From: Streptomyces lacrimifluminis
GTDB taxonomy: Bacteria; Actinomycetota; Actinomycetes; Streptomycetales; Streptomycetaceae
DNA length: 35,886 nt
Reading direction: 5' to 3'
Assembly: GCF_014646095.1 (NCBI RefSeq)
Contig: NZ_BMMU01000047.1
Coordinates: 1-35,886 of the forward strand
Part shown: piece by piece, positions 7,656 through 15,092 of the stretch
Layout of the letters: the number at the start of each line of letters is the position of its first letter
How positions within the stretch are numbered: the stretch's first letter is position 1
The notes under the pieces: generated by a model
What the model saw: only the letters and a program-made list of their open reading frames with translations
The model's database searches: none
Told to the model about the DNA's origin: nothing
Program-made: the position numbers and the translations under genes

Positions 7656-8348
7656 CTACACGCGCGGGCGGCGCGGGTTCTCCTTGGCCGACAGCAGCCC
7701 GAGGACGGCGTGCTCCTGGTGGTGGGCGTGCCAGCGCTCCGCCAGGGTCCGGTCGGTGAACAGGGCCAGTCCCCGCGCCGTCTCGCCGGTCAGGTCGACG
7801 GCATCGAAGCCGCCGGCGGCCTGGACGAACTTCATCGCGATGTCGTGGAAGCGCGGGCCGCTGAAGTAGGAGACGTGTACGTCGGCGGGGGCCAGGGGCT
7901 GGCCGCTCTCGTCGGACACGAGCGTGTGGGACGCCTTGCGGGACTCGTAGTAGGTGTTGACCTGCGGCTGGATCTCGGTGCGCATCGCGGCCAGCACGCG
8001 CTGCCGGTGTGTGGGTGGGTCCAGGCATTTCTGGTACGAGAAGACGACCTTGCTGCCGTCGGCCAGGACCGCCTCCGGGCCCTTGTGGTGACCGCGCGGG
8101 GTGGCGATGACCCGGAAGCGGTCCACCCCCGGGCCGACCTTCTCCGCCGCGTCGGGGTGCATGTCCAGCAGTAACAGGTCGTCGTCCTTCTGGTCGACGG
8201 CCTGCCCGAGGCCGTAGCGGCCCAGGATTGCCTGCACCGCCTCCTGTCGGGCCTTCTTCGTCGCGTAGCGGCGCGAGCCGATCCAGACCTCGGGCACCTT
8301 CAGCTCCTCTGCCCAGCGGGAGACGGGAGCGCTCACGCTAGAGCACAT
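7656..8348 (-). CDS. DCL-like (DUF3223) family protein
   Basis: About 230 residues. The N-terminal third reads VWIGSRRYATKKARQEAVQAI, LGRYGLGQ, DLLLLDMHPDAAEKVGPGVD and FSYQKCLD, which matches the DUF3223/DCL family (IG.RRY.TKK ... HPDA.EKIGPGI..F ... FSY.KCL). Plant DCL acts in chloroplast rRNA maturation; in bacteria the role is unknown. The C-terminal half (SGPRFHDIAMKFVQAAGG to the end) is not part of that domain. The ATG at 8346-8348 touches a GGGAG; the GTG at 8334-8336 with 12 bases spacing is an alternative start. The frame is intact. It faces the relaxase locus tail-to-tail. Confidence 0.72.
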   Translation of the reverse strand: MCSSVSAPVSRWAEELKVPEVWIGSRRYATKKARQEAVQAILGRYGLGQAVDQKDDDLLLLDMHPDAAEKVGPGVDRFRVIATPRGHHKGPEAVLADGSKVVFSYQKCLDPPTHRQRVLAAMRTEIQPQVNTYYESRKASHTLVSDESGQPLAPADVHVSYFSGPRFHDIAMKFVQAAGGFDAVDLTGETARGLALFTDRTLAERWHAHHQEHAVLGLLSAKENPRRPRV

Positions 8349-8395
8349 CTCCCGGTCCTGACGGAGCTTCACCTTGCTGTCAGCCCGCCGGGGAG

Positions 8396-8496
8396 ATGGA
8401 GGCGATCGTGATGCCGCAGGAGTACTTCGAGGGCCGCACGATGGACCCCGGGACGTGGATGACCTCGCCGCAGAACCTCGCTGGCTTCGAACGATT
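8396..8496 (+). pseudogene. Scrap of the relaxase-locus tail
   Basis: The plus strand encodes MPQEYFEGRTMDPGTWM, then SPQNLAGFERF. This parallels MPQEYLEGLTTDPATWM and the following residues at about 7006-7090. It is a third, very short remnant of the relaxase-associated tail gene, cut off at both sides and followed by the hairpin repeat at 8501. Confidence 0.6.
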
Positions 8497-8500
8497 CCTC

Positions 8501-8531
8501 GGGCCCCAGAGGAACGAGTCCTCTGGCCCAG
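8501..8531. repeat. Hairpin-forming repeat, copy 1
   Basis: Contains GGCCCCAGAGGAACGAGTCC followed by TCTGGCCCAG. GGGCC and AGAGGA pair with TCCTCTGGCCC around ACGAG, with a 2-base bulge. A near-identical copy lies inverted at 10145-10175, and a partial copy (AACGAGTCGATTGGCCCCA) at 8558-8576. Confidence 0.7.
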
Positions 8532-8815
8532 ATCAGCGATGTTCGGGGCCTGGTGTGAACGAGTCGATTGGCCCCACCTGAGCCCGAGCCCGTAAGGAGC
8601 TGTGTTGGGCCCTGACATGGCAAGTGGAATCGGCTTCCGGTACAGGCCAGGGGGCTTGTCGTGGGCCGGCCGACGCGGCTGGCCCAGGCCCGCGACCGGC
8701 TTTCACCTCTCCAGTCGTCGACCGGTCCCCGGGCACGGGAAACAGTGGTGCGACCACCTCCGGTGACCCATCCACCTGCCTACTCCCCTGATGACCGGAC
8801 CCTCGAATGACAGGC

Positions 8816-9868
8816 TCAGTCCGCGACCGCCCGCTCCCCAGCCGGGCGCCTGCGCCACGCGCGCTCGGTGAGCGACGGCGGCTGCCAGGCACCGTCGGCC
8901 TGATAGAGATCGGCGCCAGGAGCCACGATGTTGTCGATACGGTTGAGCACGCCGTCGTCGAGCAGCAGGTCAGTTCCCTTCAGCAGCGAGGCGAGGTGGT
9001 CCATGGTGCGCGGACCGATGATCACGGACGTGACGGCCGGGTGTGCCAACGGAAAGGCGACGGCCAGTTCCGGCAGGGTGCAGCCCACCTCCTCAGCGAG
9101 AGTGACGAGTTGCTCGACGGCAGCGAGCTTCGCGGCGTTGCCCGGGACGGCAGGGTCGAAGCGGTGCGGAGTGTGCTTGGCGCGGCCGGTGGTGAGGTCC
9201 ACGGGTCGGCCCTCGCGGTAGGTGCCGGACAGAAATCCCGAGGCGAGCGGTGACCAGGTCAGCACTCCCATGCCCAGGCGCTGCGCGGTGGGCAGCACGG
9301 ACCGTTCGATGCCGCGCGCGAGAATCGAGTACGGCGGCTGCTCCGTGCGCAGCCGCATCAGTCCGCGCCGCTCCGCCACGTGGTGAGCCTCGACGAGGTC
9401 CTCGGCGGGGAACGTGGAGCAGCCGAACATCCGGATCTTGCCTGCCCTGACCAGGTCGCTGAGGACGGACAGCGTCTCTTCGATGTCGGTGGTGTGGTCA
9501 GGACGGTGCACCTGGTAGAGGTCGATCCAGTCCGTGTCCAGGCGCCGCAGACTGTCCTCGACGGCCTTGAGGATCCAGCGGCGCGAATTGCCGCTGCGGT
9601 TGCGTCCCTCCCCCAGCGGAAAGTGCACCTTCGTGGCGAGCACGACGTCGTCGCGTCTGCCTTTGAGCGCCTTGCCGACGATCTCCTCGCATTCGCCGGC
9701 CGAGTACATGTCCGCGGTGTCCACGAAGTTGATGCCGGCGTCGAGCGCAGCGTGGATGATGCGTGCGCTGTCCTCGTGGTCGGGGTTGCCGACGGCACCG
9801 AACATCATGGTGCCAAGGCAGTGGGTGCTGACCTCGATGCCGGTCTTACCAAGGACTCGATAGCGCAT
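8816..9868 (-). CDS. Aldo/keto reductase
   Basis: From the ATG at 9866-9868, 8 bases after a GGAG site, the 350-residue product starts RYRVLGKTGIEVSTHCLGT, typical of the AKR TIM barrel. The catalytic tetrad is present: D50 and Y55 (NFVDTADMY), K80 (LATKVHF) and H121 (YQVHRPD). The C-terminal NADPH-binding part is VTSVIIGPRT. Such enzymes reduce carbonyls with NADPH in the cytoplasm; the substrate is unknown. Length and motifs fit a complete enzyme. An earlier in-frame start near 10123 is unlikely because that extension is not AKR-like. The gene is flanked by inverted copies of a 30-bp repeat. Confidence 0.92.
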   Translation of the reverse strand: MRYRVLGKTGIEVSTHCLGTMMFGAVGNPDHEDSARIIHAALDAGINFVDTADMYSAGECEEIVGKALKGRRDDVVLATKVHFPLGEGRNRSGNSRRWILKAVEDSLRRLDTDWIDLYQVHRPDHTTDIEETLSVLSDLVRAGKIRMFGCSTFPAEDLVEAHHVAERRGLMRLRTEQPPYSILARGIERSVLPTAQRLGMGVLTWSPLASGFLSGTYREGRPVDLTTGRAKHTPHRFDPAVPGNAAKLAAVEQLVTLAEEVGCTLPELAVAFPLAHPAVTSVIIGPRTMDHLASLLKGTDLLLDDGVLNRIDNIVAPGADLYQADGAWQPPSLTERAWRRRPAGERAVAD

Positions 9869-10457
9869 ACCGGTGCTCCGTCGCAGGCGGGGGCGGGTTG
9901 GAAGCGTCACCCTAGGACTTGGAGTGCACTTGAGGGCAAGGGCCCGGGTAGGTTCAGCGGGCCGCGTTGTCAGTGGCGCCCGAGACGGTCGCCACCACCC
10001 TCGCAGCAGCTGCCGGAAGATCCTTACCCTGCCGTTCGGTTGGCCGTCTATCGACGCGGCTCTCGGAAGCGCAACGGTGCTCCCACCGCAAGACCACCCG
10101 TGGGGGCCACTTCTGACGAACATTCATGTCGCGATCACCCCCCCCTGGGGCCACCGGACTCGTTCCTCTGGGGCCAGCGAAGCTGTTCAGAGCCACCTCG
10201 CCCGGATCGCCGCGCTCACCCACGGGCGGCAGAGGCCCGCGTCCACACGGCCGAAGGTCCTGCGCCGACACCCCCGGCGGTGAGTGCCTGGCACTTCACC
10301 ACCAGGAGCAGCAGCCGGTTGCGCAACGGACGCTGCACCATGCAGGCCGGGAAGGGTGCAAGGGACTGCAACGTGCAGTCGGTATCTGCTTTGGTAGCCG
10401 GGATATCCCACCCGGCCGAGCCGGTAACTGTTCGACGGTCGGCCCGTTAAGTCGATC
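9869..10457. other. Intergenic region with one repeat copy
   Basis: 590 bases between divergent genes. No frame here looks like a real gene. It should contain promoters for the AKR and the secreted protein gene. The inverted copy of the hairpin repeat is at 10145-10175. Nothing else recognised. Confidence 0.5.
10145..10175. repeat. Hairpin-forming repeat, copy 2 (inverted)
   Basis: The reverse complement begins GGCCCCAGAGGAACGAGTCC, identical over 20 bases to 8502-8521, and then ends with TGGCCCCAG where copy 1 has TGGCCCAG. Orientation is opposite to copy 1. Confidence 0.7.
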
Positions 10458-11045
10458 ATGAAGAAGTTCACGATCACCACGACAATCGCCGTCGCTCTCA
10501 CACTCACCCTGTCGGGAATCGCCCATGGGCACGAGTCGGCCGTCGGAGAGCCGGCCCCGCAGGTACAGGAACTGGTCGGACAGGGGTCGGGTGACTGCCC
10601 GAGCATGAGCCTGTGCCTCTATGAGGACCACGACCTCAACAAGGACAAGTCCGCCAGGATCTGGGTCTTCCCCATCACTGACGCCCGTACGGACTACTCC
10701 TTGCGCGGTCACGCCGCATGGGACCAGCCCTCCTCGGGGTATATGAAGGCCCCCAACCTGGGCTGGTCCGCTCTTCTGTTCCCCGACGGCACGTGCGGCT
10801 TCGAGGGAGATCGGGAAGCGGAAGCCATCTCCTTCAGGGCCAACGATCCGTACAACTCCCTCAACGGCCACTACGGCCGGGCGAAGCGGTACGGCTACTT
10901 CAGTAAGAACGGCAAATGGACCGAGACGAAGCGGTGGGGTGTCACCCAACAGACACTGAACCTCAACGACCGGGCCGGCTGCGCCGCCGTCGGAGAGTTC
11001 AAGAACGTGCGCGACCTGTACCCCTACGTCGACGGCGACATGTAA
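10458..11045 (+). CDS. Secreted cysteine-containing protein
   Basis: 195 residues with a Sec signal peptide: KK, then the hydrophobic run ITTTIAVALTLTLSGIAHG, with cleavage likely after AHG or nearby. The mature part has Cys residues (DCPSMSLCLYEDHDL, GTCGFEG, AGCAAVGEF) and is rich in Gly, Tyr and Trp, suiting a compact disulphide-bonded extracellular domain. The CPS..LCLYED segment weakly recalls peptidase-inhibitor family I36 proteins of Streptomyces (CP.G.LC.YE), but I would not assign it. No clear ribosome site precedes ATG 10458. The frame is intact. Confidence 0.8.
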   Translation: MKKFTITTTIAVALTLTLSGIAHGHESAVGEPAPQVQELVGQGSGDCPSMSLCLYEDHDLNKDKSARIWVFPITDARTDYSLRGHAAWDQPSSGYMKAPNLGWSALLFPDGTCGFEGDREAEAISFRANDPYNSLNGHYGRAKRYGYFSKNGKWTETKRWGVTQQTLNLNDRAGCAAVGEFKNVRDLYPYVDGDM

Positions 11046-11146
11046 GCGCCTGACGCCGTCGCGATCTTGCTTCCTGCGGGCGGCGACGTGGGCGGGTACC
11101 ACCCGGATCCCTGGTCGTGACCAAGATCCCCGACAGCGTCAGGCAC
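11046..11146. repeat. Long imperfect inverted repeat (MITE-like or terminator)
   Basis: GCGCCTGACGCCGTCGCGAT and onward to 11069 pairs, with small mismatches, with 11122-11146 (CAAGATCCCCGACAGCGTCA and onward). Arms of about 24 bases enclose about 52 bases. It starts right after the stop of the secreted protein gene, so it could act as a terminator, but the large loop and 101-bp size also suit a miniature transposable element. Confidence 0.5.
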
Positions 11147-11170
11147 TGAGTGCGGGACATCCCGGCATCC

Positions 11171-11612
11171 GGTGCGCGCACCGACGATGTCGTGCGCTCG
11201 CCGTGCACTGCGCCGCGGAACATCGGGTGCGCACGGCCAGCCGCGCCGCGCGCACCGGCCCGCGCGTCGACGATGTCGCGCACTCCGCCCGGACCTACCG
11301 GTGCGCACCCCTTGTCCAAAGAGGCCGCGCCGGATGCGCATCCCTTGTCGAGTTGGGAATCAACCCTTGTCGGGGTCGAAGATGCCGACGTTTTCCCTAG
11401 ACCACGTTCGCTACCGTCCACAGCGTCCCCTTTTGCGTGCGCGATGCTGTGCACCGAGGGGAGAACTCTCCCTCCCTCACCCGTCCTTGGGCCCTTTACG
11501 CTGGGTGAACCGATGCGCGGTGCGGTGCGCACCCCGCACCACGATGCGCACCGCCCGGCGGGAGTGCACGGCATCGTGCGCACCGGGTGTCGCGCCGCGC
11601 GCACGCGGTGTG
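11171..11612. repeat. Cluster of TGCGCA/GCGC-centred palindromes
   Basis: Palindromes include GGTGCGCGCACC (11171-11182), GGTGCGCAC (11226-11234), GCGCGCACC (about 11248-11256), GGTGCGCACC (11300-11309), GGATGCGCATCC (11332-11343), GGTGCGCACC (11524-11533), GATGCGCACC (11543-11552) and GTGCGCACC (near 11576), with further half sites. CGACGATGTCG occurs at about 11182-11192 and 11269-11279. No gene was recognised in the stretch. A matching element (GGTGCGCACC followed by GACGATGTC) lies at 19919-19937 after the second relaxase locus. The density suggests a protein-binding array; the role is unknown. Confidence 0.7.
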
Positions 11613-11920
11613 CACCAGGGCCTGTGTGATGTCGTGATCAATCGGCTGCTGGGCGGAGAGCTGGGGAGTCTCCTTCGAGAAACTCAACAGGGAAGCAATT
11701 GCAGAGGATCGCCCATCAGCGGCTGGTTCGCCGGTTCCTGCTCGCTGCGGTCCGCCTTCCACGATCCGCCGCATCGACCCCGATGCTGGACGGGTCACCG
11801 CGCAGCCCACGGACCGGACCAACACGCAGCACAGTCTGAGTCGAAGTCCCCTGGGCCAAGATGTCCTTGGAGGCACACTCTGGGCTTTCCGCGGTGACGG
11901 GCAGGGCCCATGATGGCGGC
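11613..11920. other. Solo IS5-type end and non-coding DNA
   Basis: AGGGCCTGTGTGATGTCGTG from 11617 is nearly the same as the IS5-remnant end at 12417 (AGGGCCTGCGTGATGCCGTG). The DNA inside differs, so this may be an orphan terminal repeat. The rest up to 11920 shows no clear gene and probably contains the promoter of the membrane protein gene. Confidence 0.45.
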
Positions 11921-12418
11921 ATGGCTGCCAGCGAAGACGTGCTCTGGGACGCGGACGACAAGAGCATGCAGATGGTTCCGCGGCTCCGGCGCATCGGGGT
12001 GACGGCTGGCTGCCTCGGCTTCCTCGGCCTGGCGCTGTGGACAGACTCGGACGCCACATGGGTCCTCTACGCAGGTGCCTTCTACCTACTCGGGGAGATC
12101 GCGTACTGGGCGTGGGACCGACGGCGTCTGGTCGAGGCGCGCATCGTCCCGGGCGAAGCCGACGGCCCTGCCAGACTCCGCCTCCGCCGCGTCGGCGGAC
12201 AGATCACCGAACACGACCCCCACCACGTAGTCCGCGTCGTCCTCATCCACGACAACGTGCACGACCTGGCAAAACTCCGCCTGAGCCTGCACGGCAGGCA
12301 GCTCCTCTTCGGACGCCCGGGCCGCCCCCCGGGCCTCACGACATGGCGCCATACATGCCCGAAAGCCAAAGTCAGCAACAGAGCCGCCCAATGGGGCATG
12401 CCAGGAATCCCCGACTAG
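11921..12418 (+). CDS. Small two-helix membrane protein, C-terminus cut by an IS
   Basis: From ATG 11921 (AASEDVLWDADDKSMQMVPR) the frame encodes 165 residues. Two hydrophobic helices follow a short cytosolic start: VTAGCLGFLGLALW and WVLYAGAFYLLGEIAYWAW. A soluble region with RLRLRRVGGQITEHD and VVRVVLIHDNVHDLAKL follows. The stop TAG 12416-12418 is part of CTAG, where the IS5 remnant begins, so the native C-terminus has probably been replaced. An upstream in-frame start at 11861 is possible but adds non-conserved-looking residues. Family not recognised. Confidence 0.65.
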   Translation: MAASEDVLWDADDKSMQMVPRLRRIGVTAGCLGFLGLALWTDSDATWVLYAGAFYLLGEIAYWAWDRRRLVEARIVPGEADGPARLRLRRVGGQITEHDPHHVVRVVLIHDNVHDLAKLRLSLHGRQLLFGRPGRPPGLTTWRHTCPKAKVSNRAAQWGMPGIPD

Positions 12419-12733
12419 GGCCTGCGTGATGCCGTGATCAACCAGTGGCCTTCAGCAGGTCGTTGATCCAGATCATCGAGGCGCGGAGGTGAAGGCCGGC
12501 GAGGTAGTTCTCGGGCGTCTTGTCGTATCGAGTCGCGATGCCCCGCCGGGCCTTCAGCTTGTTGATCAGGGGCTCGACGGTGTTCCGTTCCTTGTGGAGA
12601 CCGGCGTCGTGACCTGTGGGCCGGCCGCCCCGGCTGCCTTTCCTCTTCCGCTTGGCAGCCTGGTCCTTCTTCTCCGGGATGACTGCTTTGATGTTGCGTT
12701 TGCGCAAATAGGTGCGGTTAGCGCGGGATGAGT
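12419..12733 (-). mobile_element. IS5-family remnant with transposase C-terminus
   Basis: The preserved end GGCCTGCGTGATGCCGTG follows CTAG. The minus-strand frame 12438-12733 reads AYSSRANRTYLRKRNIKAVI, then ERNTVEPLINKLKARRGIATRYDKT (the Glu of the DDE triad, here NTVEP, with the RYDKT signature) and ends WINDLLKATG. The first two thirds of the transposase are missing. At about 12733 the sequence joins an equally truncated IS3 element, so a deletion or recombination between two ISs is likely. Confidence 0.82.
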
Positions 12734-13383
12734 AGGCCTAATAGGCACGTGGTTGGTCGTTTGGCCAGTCCTGGCAGGGGCCGGCGAGACGTCTGGGATG
12801 TATGCAGCACCGCCGGCTCCAGGTGGCCTCGTCCGTGAGCCATGTGCAGGGCATCGACGACCAGGTCGGCGGGGTGGTGGTCGGCCATCGCATAGCCGAC
12901 GACCTCGCGGGTGGCCAGGTCCAGCCAGCAGGCCAGGTAGAGCCAGCCCTCGTCGGTGGGCAGGTAGGTGATGTCTCCGACCAGGCGCGTTCCGGGCCGG
13001 GCGGCGGTGAAGTCACGGCCGATCAGGTCCGCCGCGGGCCGCGCCTGTTTGTCCGGTCGGGTCTGCGAGCGGTGCCGGCGGCGGGTAATCCCGGCGATAC
13101 CGCGTTGGCGCATCAGCCTCTCGACCCGCTTGCGGTTCACGCCGTGACCCAGCCGCCGCAGCTCGGCGTGAACGCGCGGGACACCGTAGGCGCCCCGCGA
13201 GGCGGGATGGACCACGGTGATCTCGTGAACGAGAGCCTCGTCGGCCCGCAGACGCGCGCCCCGGGCGTCCTGCCCCTGAGTCCAGGCGTAGTAGGTGGAG
13301 CGCAGCACACCGAGGATGCGGCACAGCAGCGTGACCGGGTAGGTGGCCTTCTCCGCCGCGATGAACCGGTAGAGCTCGCTCAC
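12734..13383 (-). pseudogene. IS3-family transposase OrfB, C-terminally truncated
   Basis: From a GTG at 13381-13383 the frame encodes RFIAAEKATYPVTLLCRILG, then SRGAYGVPRVHAELRRLGHG and the first DDE Asp in GTRLVGDITYLPTDEGWLYL. The second-Asp region, normally VIHSDRGSQY, is lost to a frame change after GHLEP, and the Glu region is absent. It overlaps orfA by GTGA, consistent with coupled translation or frameshifting. Not functional. Confidence 0.85.
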
Positions 13384-13679
13384 CGGTCGCTCTCCCGCGC
13401 GAAGAAGGCCGTCGCTTTTTTCAGGACCTCGATGGTCTTCTGCTGTTCGAGGTTCTGCCGGCGCAGGCGGCGGAGCTCCTCGTGCTCGGCACTGGTCAGG
13501 TCGCCCGGGCCTCCTTCACCACGGTCGGCCTTGTCCTGCTTGACCCAGCTTCGCAGGCCCTCGGGACTCACGCCCAGGTCCCGAGCAACCTCGGTGACCG
13601 TCTTGCCGGAGGACCGGGCCAACGCCACGGCGTCCCGCTTGAACTCCTCCGAATACCGCTTGCCCTGCTTGTTGCTCAC
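13380..13679 (-). CDS. IS3-family transposase OrfA
   Basis: 99 residues: KRYSEEFKRDAVALARSSGK, a helix-turn-helix (VTEVARDLGVSPEGLRSWVKQ), then a leucine-zipper-like coiled coil (EELRRLRRQNLEQQKTIEVLKKA) ending FFARESDR. This is the complete DNA-binding subunit of an IS3-type transposase. It needs OrfB for catalysis, which is broken here. Confidence 0.9.
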   Translation of the reverse strand: MSNKQGKRYSEEFKRDAVALARSSGKTVTEVARDLGVSPEGLRSWVKQDKADRGEGGPGDLTSAEHEELRRLRRQNLEQQKTIEVLKKATAFFARESDR

Positions 13680-13702
13680 CTGGCTCTACTTCCTCTGGAA
13701 CC

Positions 13703-13819
13703 TCACGTCCCAGTCTCCAGGTGTCCAAGTCCACGGGGAAGCTTCACATCGAGCTTCACATCGAGCTTCACATCGAGCCCGCGCAGCAACGCCAGCAGAT
13801 CCGCTTCACTCTCCGTCAT
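13703..13819 (-). pseudogene. 5' end of a host gene cut by the IS3 element
   Basis: From ATG 13817-13819 the frame reads TESEADLLALLRGLDVKLDV, with DVKL three times, then runs into the IS3 end and stops at 13703. Its start looks protein-like, and the sequence changes exactly at the IS boundary after about 28 codons. The rest of the gene is not seen beyond the IS. Unknown family. Confidence 0.4.
13740..13775. repeat. Three direct 12-bp repeats AGCTTCACATCG
   Basis: Three exact copies in tandem, a multiple of three bases, so in the minus-strand frame they add the four residues LDVK per unit. They lie next to the IS3 end. Likely slippage within the interrupted ORF. Confidence 0.85.
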
Positions 13820-13917
13820 GCGGTCATCTTCACGCGACAGCCATACGCGGAGGGGTTCGGGGCACCACAACGCTCACCGTTCCCCGACTTCACCCATTCA
13901 AGTTCAATAGCATTTGC

Positions 13918-14712
13918 ATGCTGAAGTCCTATATGGAGCAGTATTCGTTCATGGAGAATCCTGCATGTGACGGGACACCGTCGGCGGAGGGGATTTTGTC
14001 TGGACCTGAGGTCGTCTTTACGGCGGACTTCGCGTCTACCCGTCAATGGGTGGCAGGGCGTTCGTGGGCATATCCGAACGGCGGACCGGTCAACCCCGGC
14101 GACAACAAACTGGATCACCTGACGGCGGACCCCGCGTACAGCCGCTCGGGCACCTTCCGTGCCAGCCTCCGCAAGGACGGCCGGTGGGACACGGGCCTGC
14201 TCACCACCGAGGGGAGCGAGGAGGGTTTCACCGTCAGTGCGGGGGATGTGCTCGATGCGCGGGTCAGGTTGCCGTACGAGGCCGGGGCCTGGCCGGCCAT
14301 CTGGACCTGGCGGGACGGCGACCAGGAGATCGATGTTTTCGAGTACCACCCCGACAACCCCGACCTTCTGGAGCTGACCAACCACGTCCGCGGCGGCAGC
14401 CTCTACTACCGCGACGCCGCTATCGGCCCGGGCGCGTGGGTCGACCTTCGCGTTGAGTTCGGCTCGAGGTCCGTGATCTGGTGGGTGAACGGCAGCCGGG
14501 TGTTCGCCGACCGTCGGGGCGTGGGGCGTGCCTGGCACGCCTACCTCATCGTCAACCTGTCGGTGTGCGCGGGCCGTTATCACCCGCCACCGGCTCCCCA
14601 CGTCAAGGAGATGTCGTACGAGGTCCAGCACCTCGTGGTGCGGCGGCCAGCCGCGCTTATGGAGGCACTGCCCGACGAGTCCGAGGCGATGGCCGACCGC
14701 GATGGACCGTGA
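13918..14712 (+). CDS. GH16-like glycoside hydrolase/lectin-fold protein
   Basis: 264 residues from ATG 13918 (13933 and 13951 are alternative ATGs). The motif EIDVFE (residues 137-142) fits the GH16 active-site pattern E-[ILV]-D-x-x-E, with nucleophile E137 and acid/base E142. Upstream are GTFRASLRKDGRWDTGLLTT and AGAWPAIWTW, and downstream WVDLRVEFGSRSVIWWVNGS, all typical of the beta-jelly-roll of the laminarinase/agarase type. The family cleaves beta-1,3 or beta-1,4 glucans or galactans. No signal peptide is visible, which is unusual for such an enzyme. The 5' end may have been altered by the neighbouring IS3 insertion. Confidence 0.78.
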   Translation: MLKSYMEQYSFMENPACDGTPSAEGILSGPEVVFTADFASTRQWVAGRSWAYPNGGPVNPGDNKLDHLTADPAYSRSGTFRASLRKDGRWDTGLLTTEGSEEGFTVSAGDVLDARVRLPYEAGAWPAIWTWRDGDQEIDVFEYHPDNPDLLELTNHVRGGSLYYRDAAIGPGAWVDLRVEFGSRSVIWWVNGSRVFADRRGVGRAWHAYLIVNLSVCAGRYHPPPAPHVKEMSYEVQHLVVRRPAALMEALPDESEAMADRDGP

Positions 14713-14742
14713 GCCTGCGGGAGGCGGGGATATTCCGCAGGC
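14713..14742 (+). terminator. Hairpin after the GH16-like gene
   Basis: GCCTGCGG (14713-14720) pairs with CCGCAGGC (14735-14742), starting right after the stop codon. The 8-bp GC stem with a 14-base loop is a plausible terminator. Confidence 0.4.
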
Positions 14743-15092
14743 CAGAAGCGACGAACGAGGGGACCTGTTACTCACTTTCGGGTGACGGTCCCCGCGGTGC
14801 CGGGGTGGCGTGGTGTGGCGGCCGCAGGGTCTGGACCCGCTTCTGCACGGGGGCGGGATCGTGCTGGGTCGTCAACGTGGGGCGTCAGTGGCATACGTGG
14901 ATGAGGCAGGTGAGAGTCACAGGAATATGGGCAACCAGTAACACAGTCCATGTTTTCTACCCAACTCCAGTACGGGGTGGACAGAGTGTGGGTGTGCGGC
15001 CAGTCCGGCCGCCACCCGCACACCGCACCGACTCCCGCGGCGGCCGTGAGACCGCTGGCGGGGGAGTGGTGCCTGTATTTTCTGGGGACTTC

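Larger units (their letters stand above)
12734..13733 (-). mobile_element. IS3-family element, 3' end lost
   Basis: The intact end (minus strand TGGACTTGGACACCTGGAGA from 13733) precedes orfA (13380-13679) and orfB (from 13383). The other end and the orfB 3' part are missing where it abuts the IS5 remnant. The insertion interrupts a small minus-strand ORF that starts at 13819. Confidence 0.82.

Noticed and set aside
10458..11045. Firm assignment to peptidase inhibitor family I36
   Set aside because: Only a short CPS..LCLYED stretch is similar; the rest could not be matched by eye.
11171..11612. CRISPR array
   Set aside because: The repeats are short palindromes at irregular spacing without uniform spacers, and no cas genes are present.
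12802..13917. Upstream extension of the GH16-like frame to 12802
   Set aside because: The extension is antisense to IS3 orfA/orfB and not GH16-like. The start was set at 13918.
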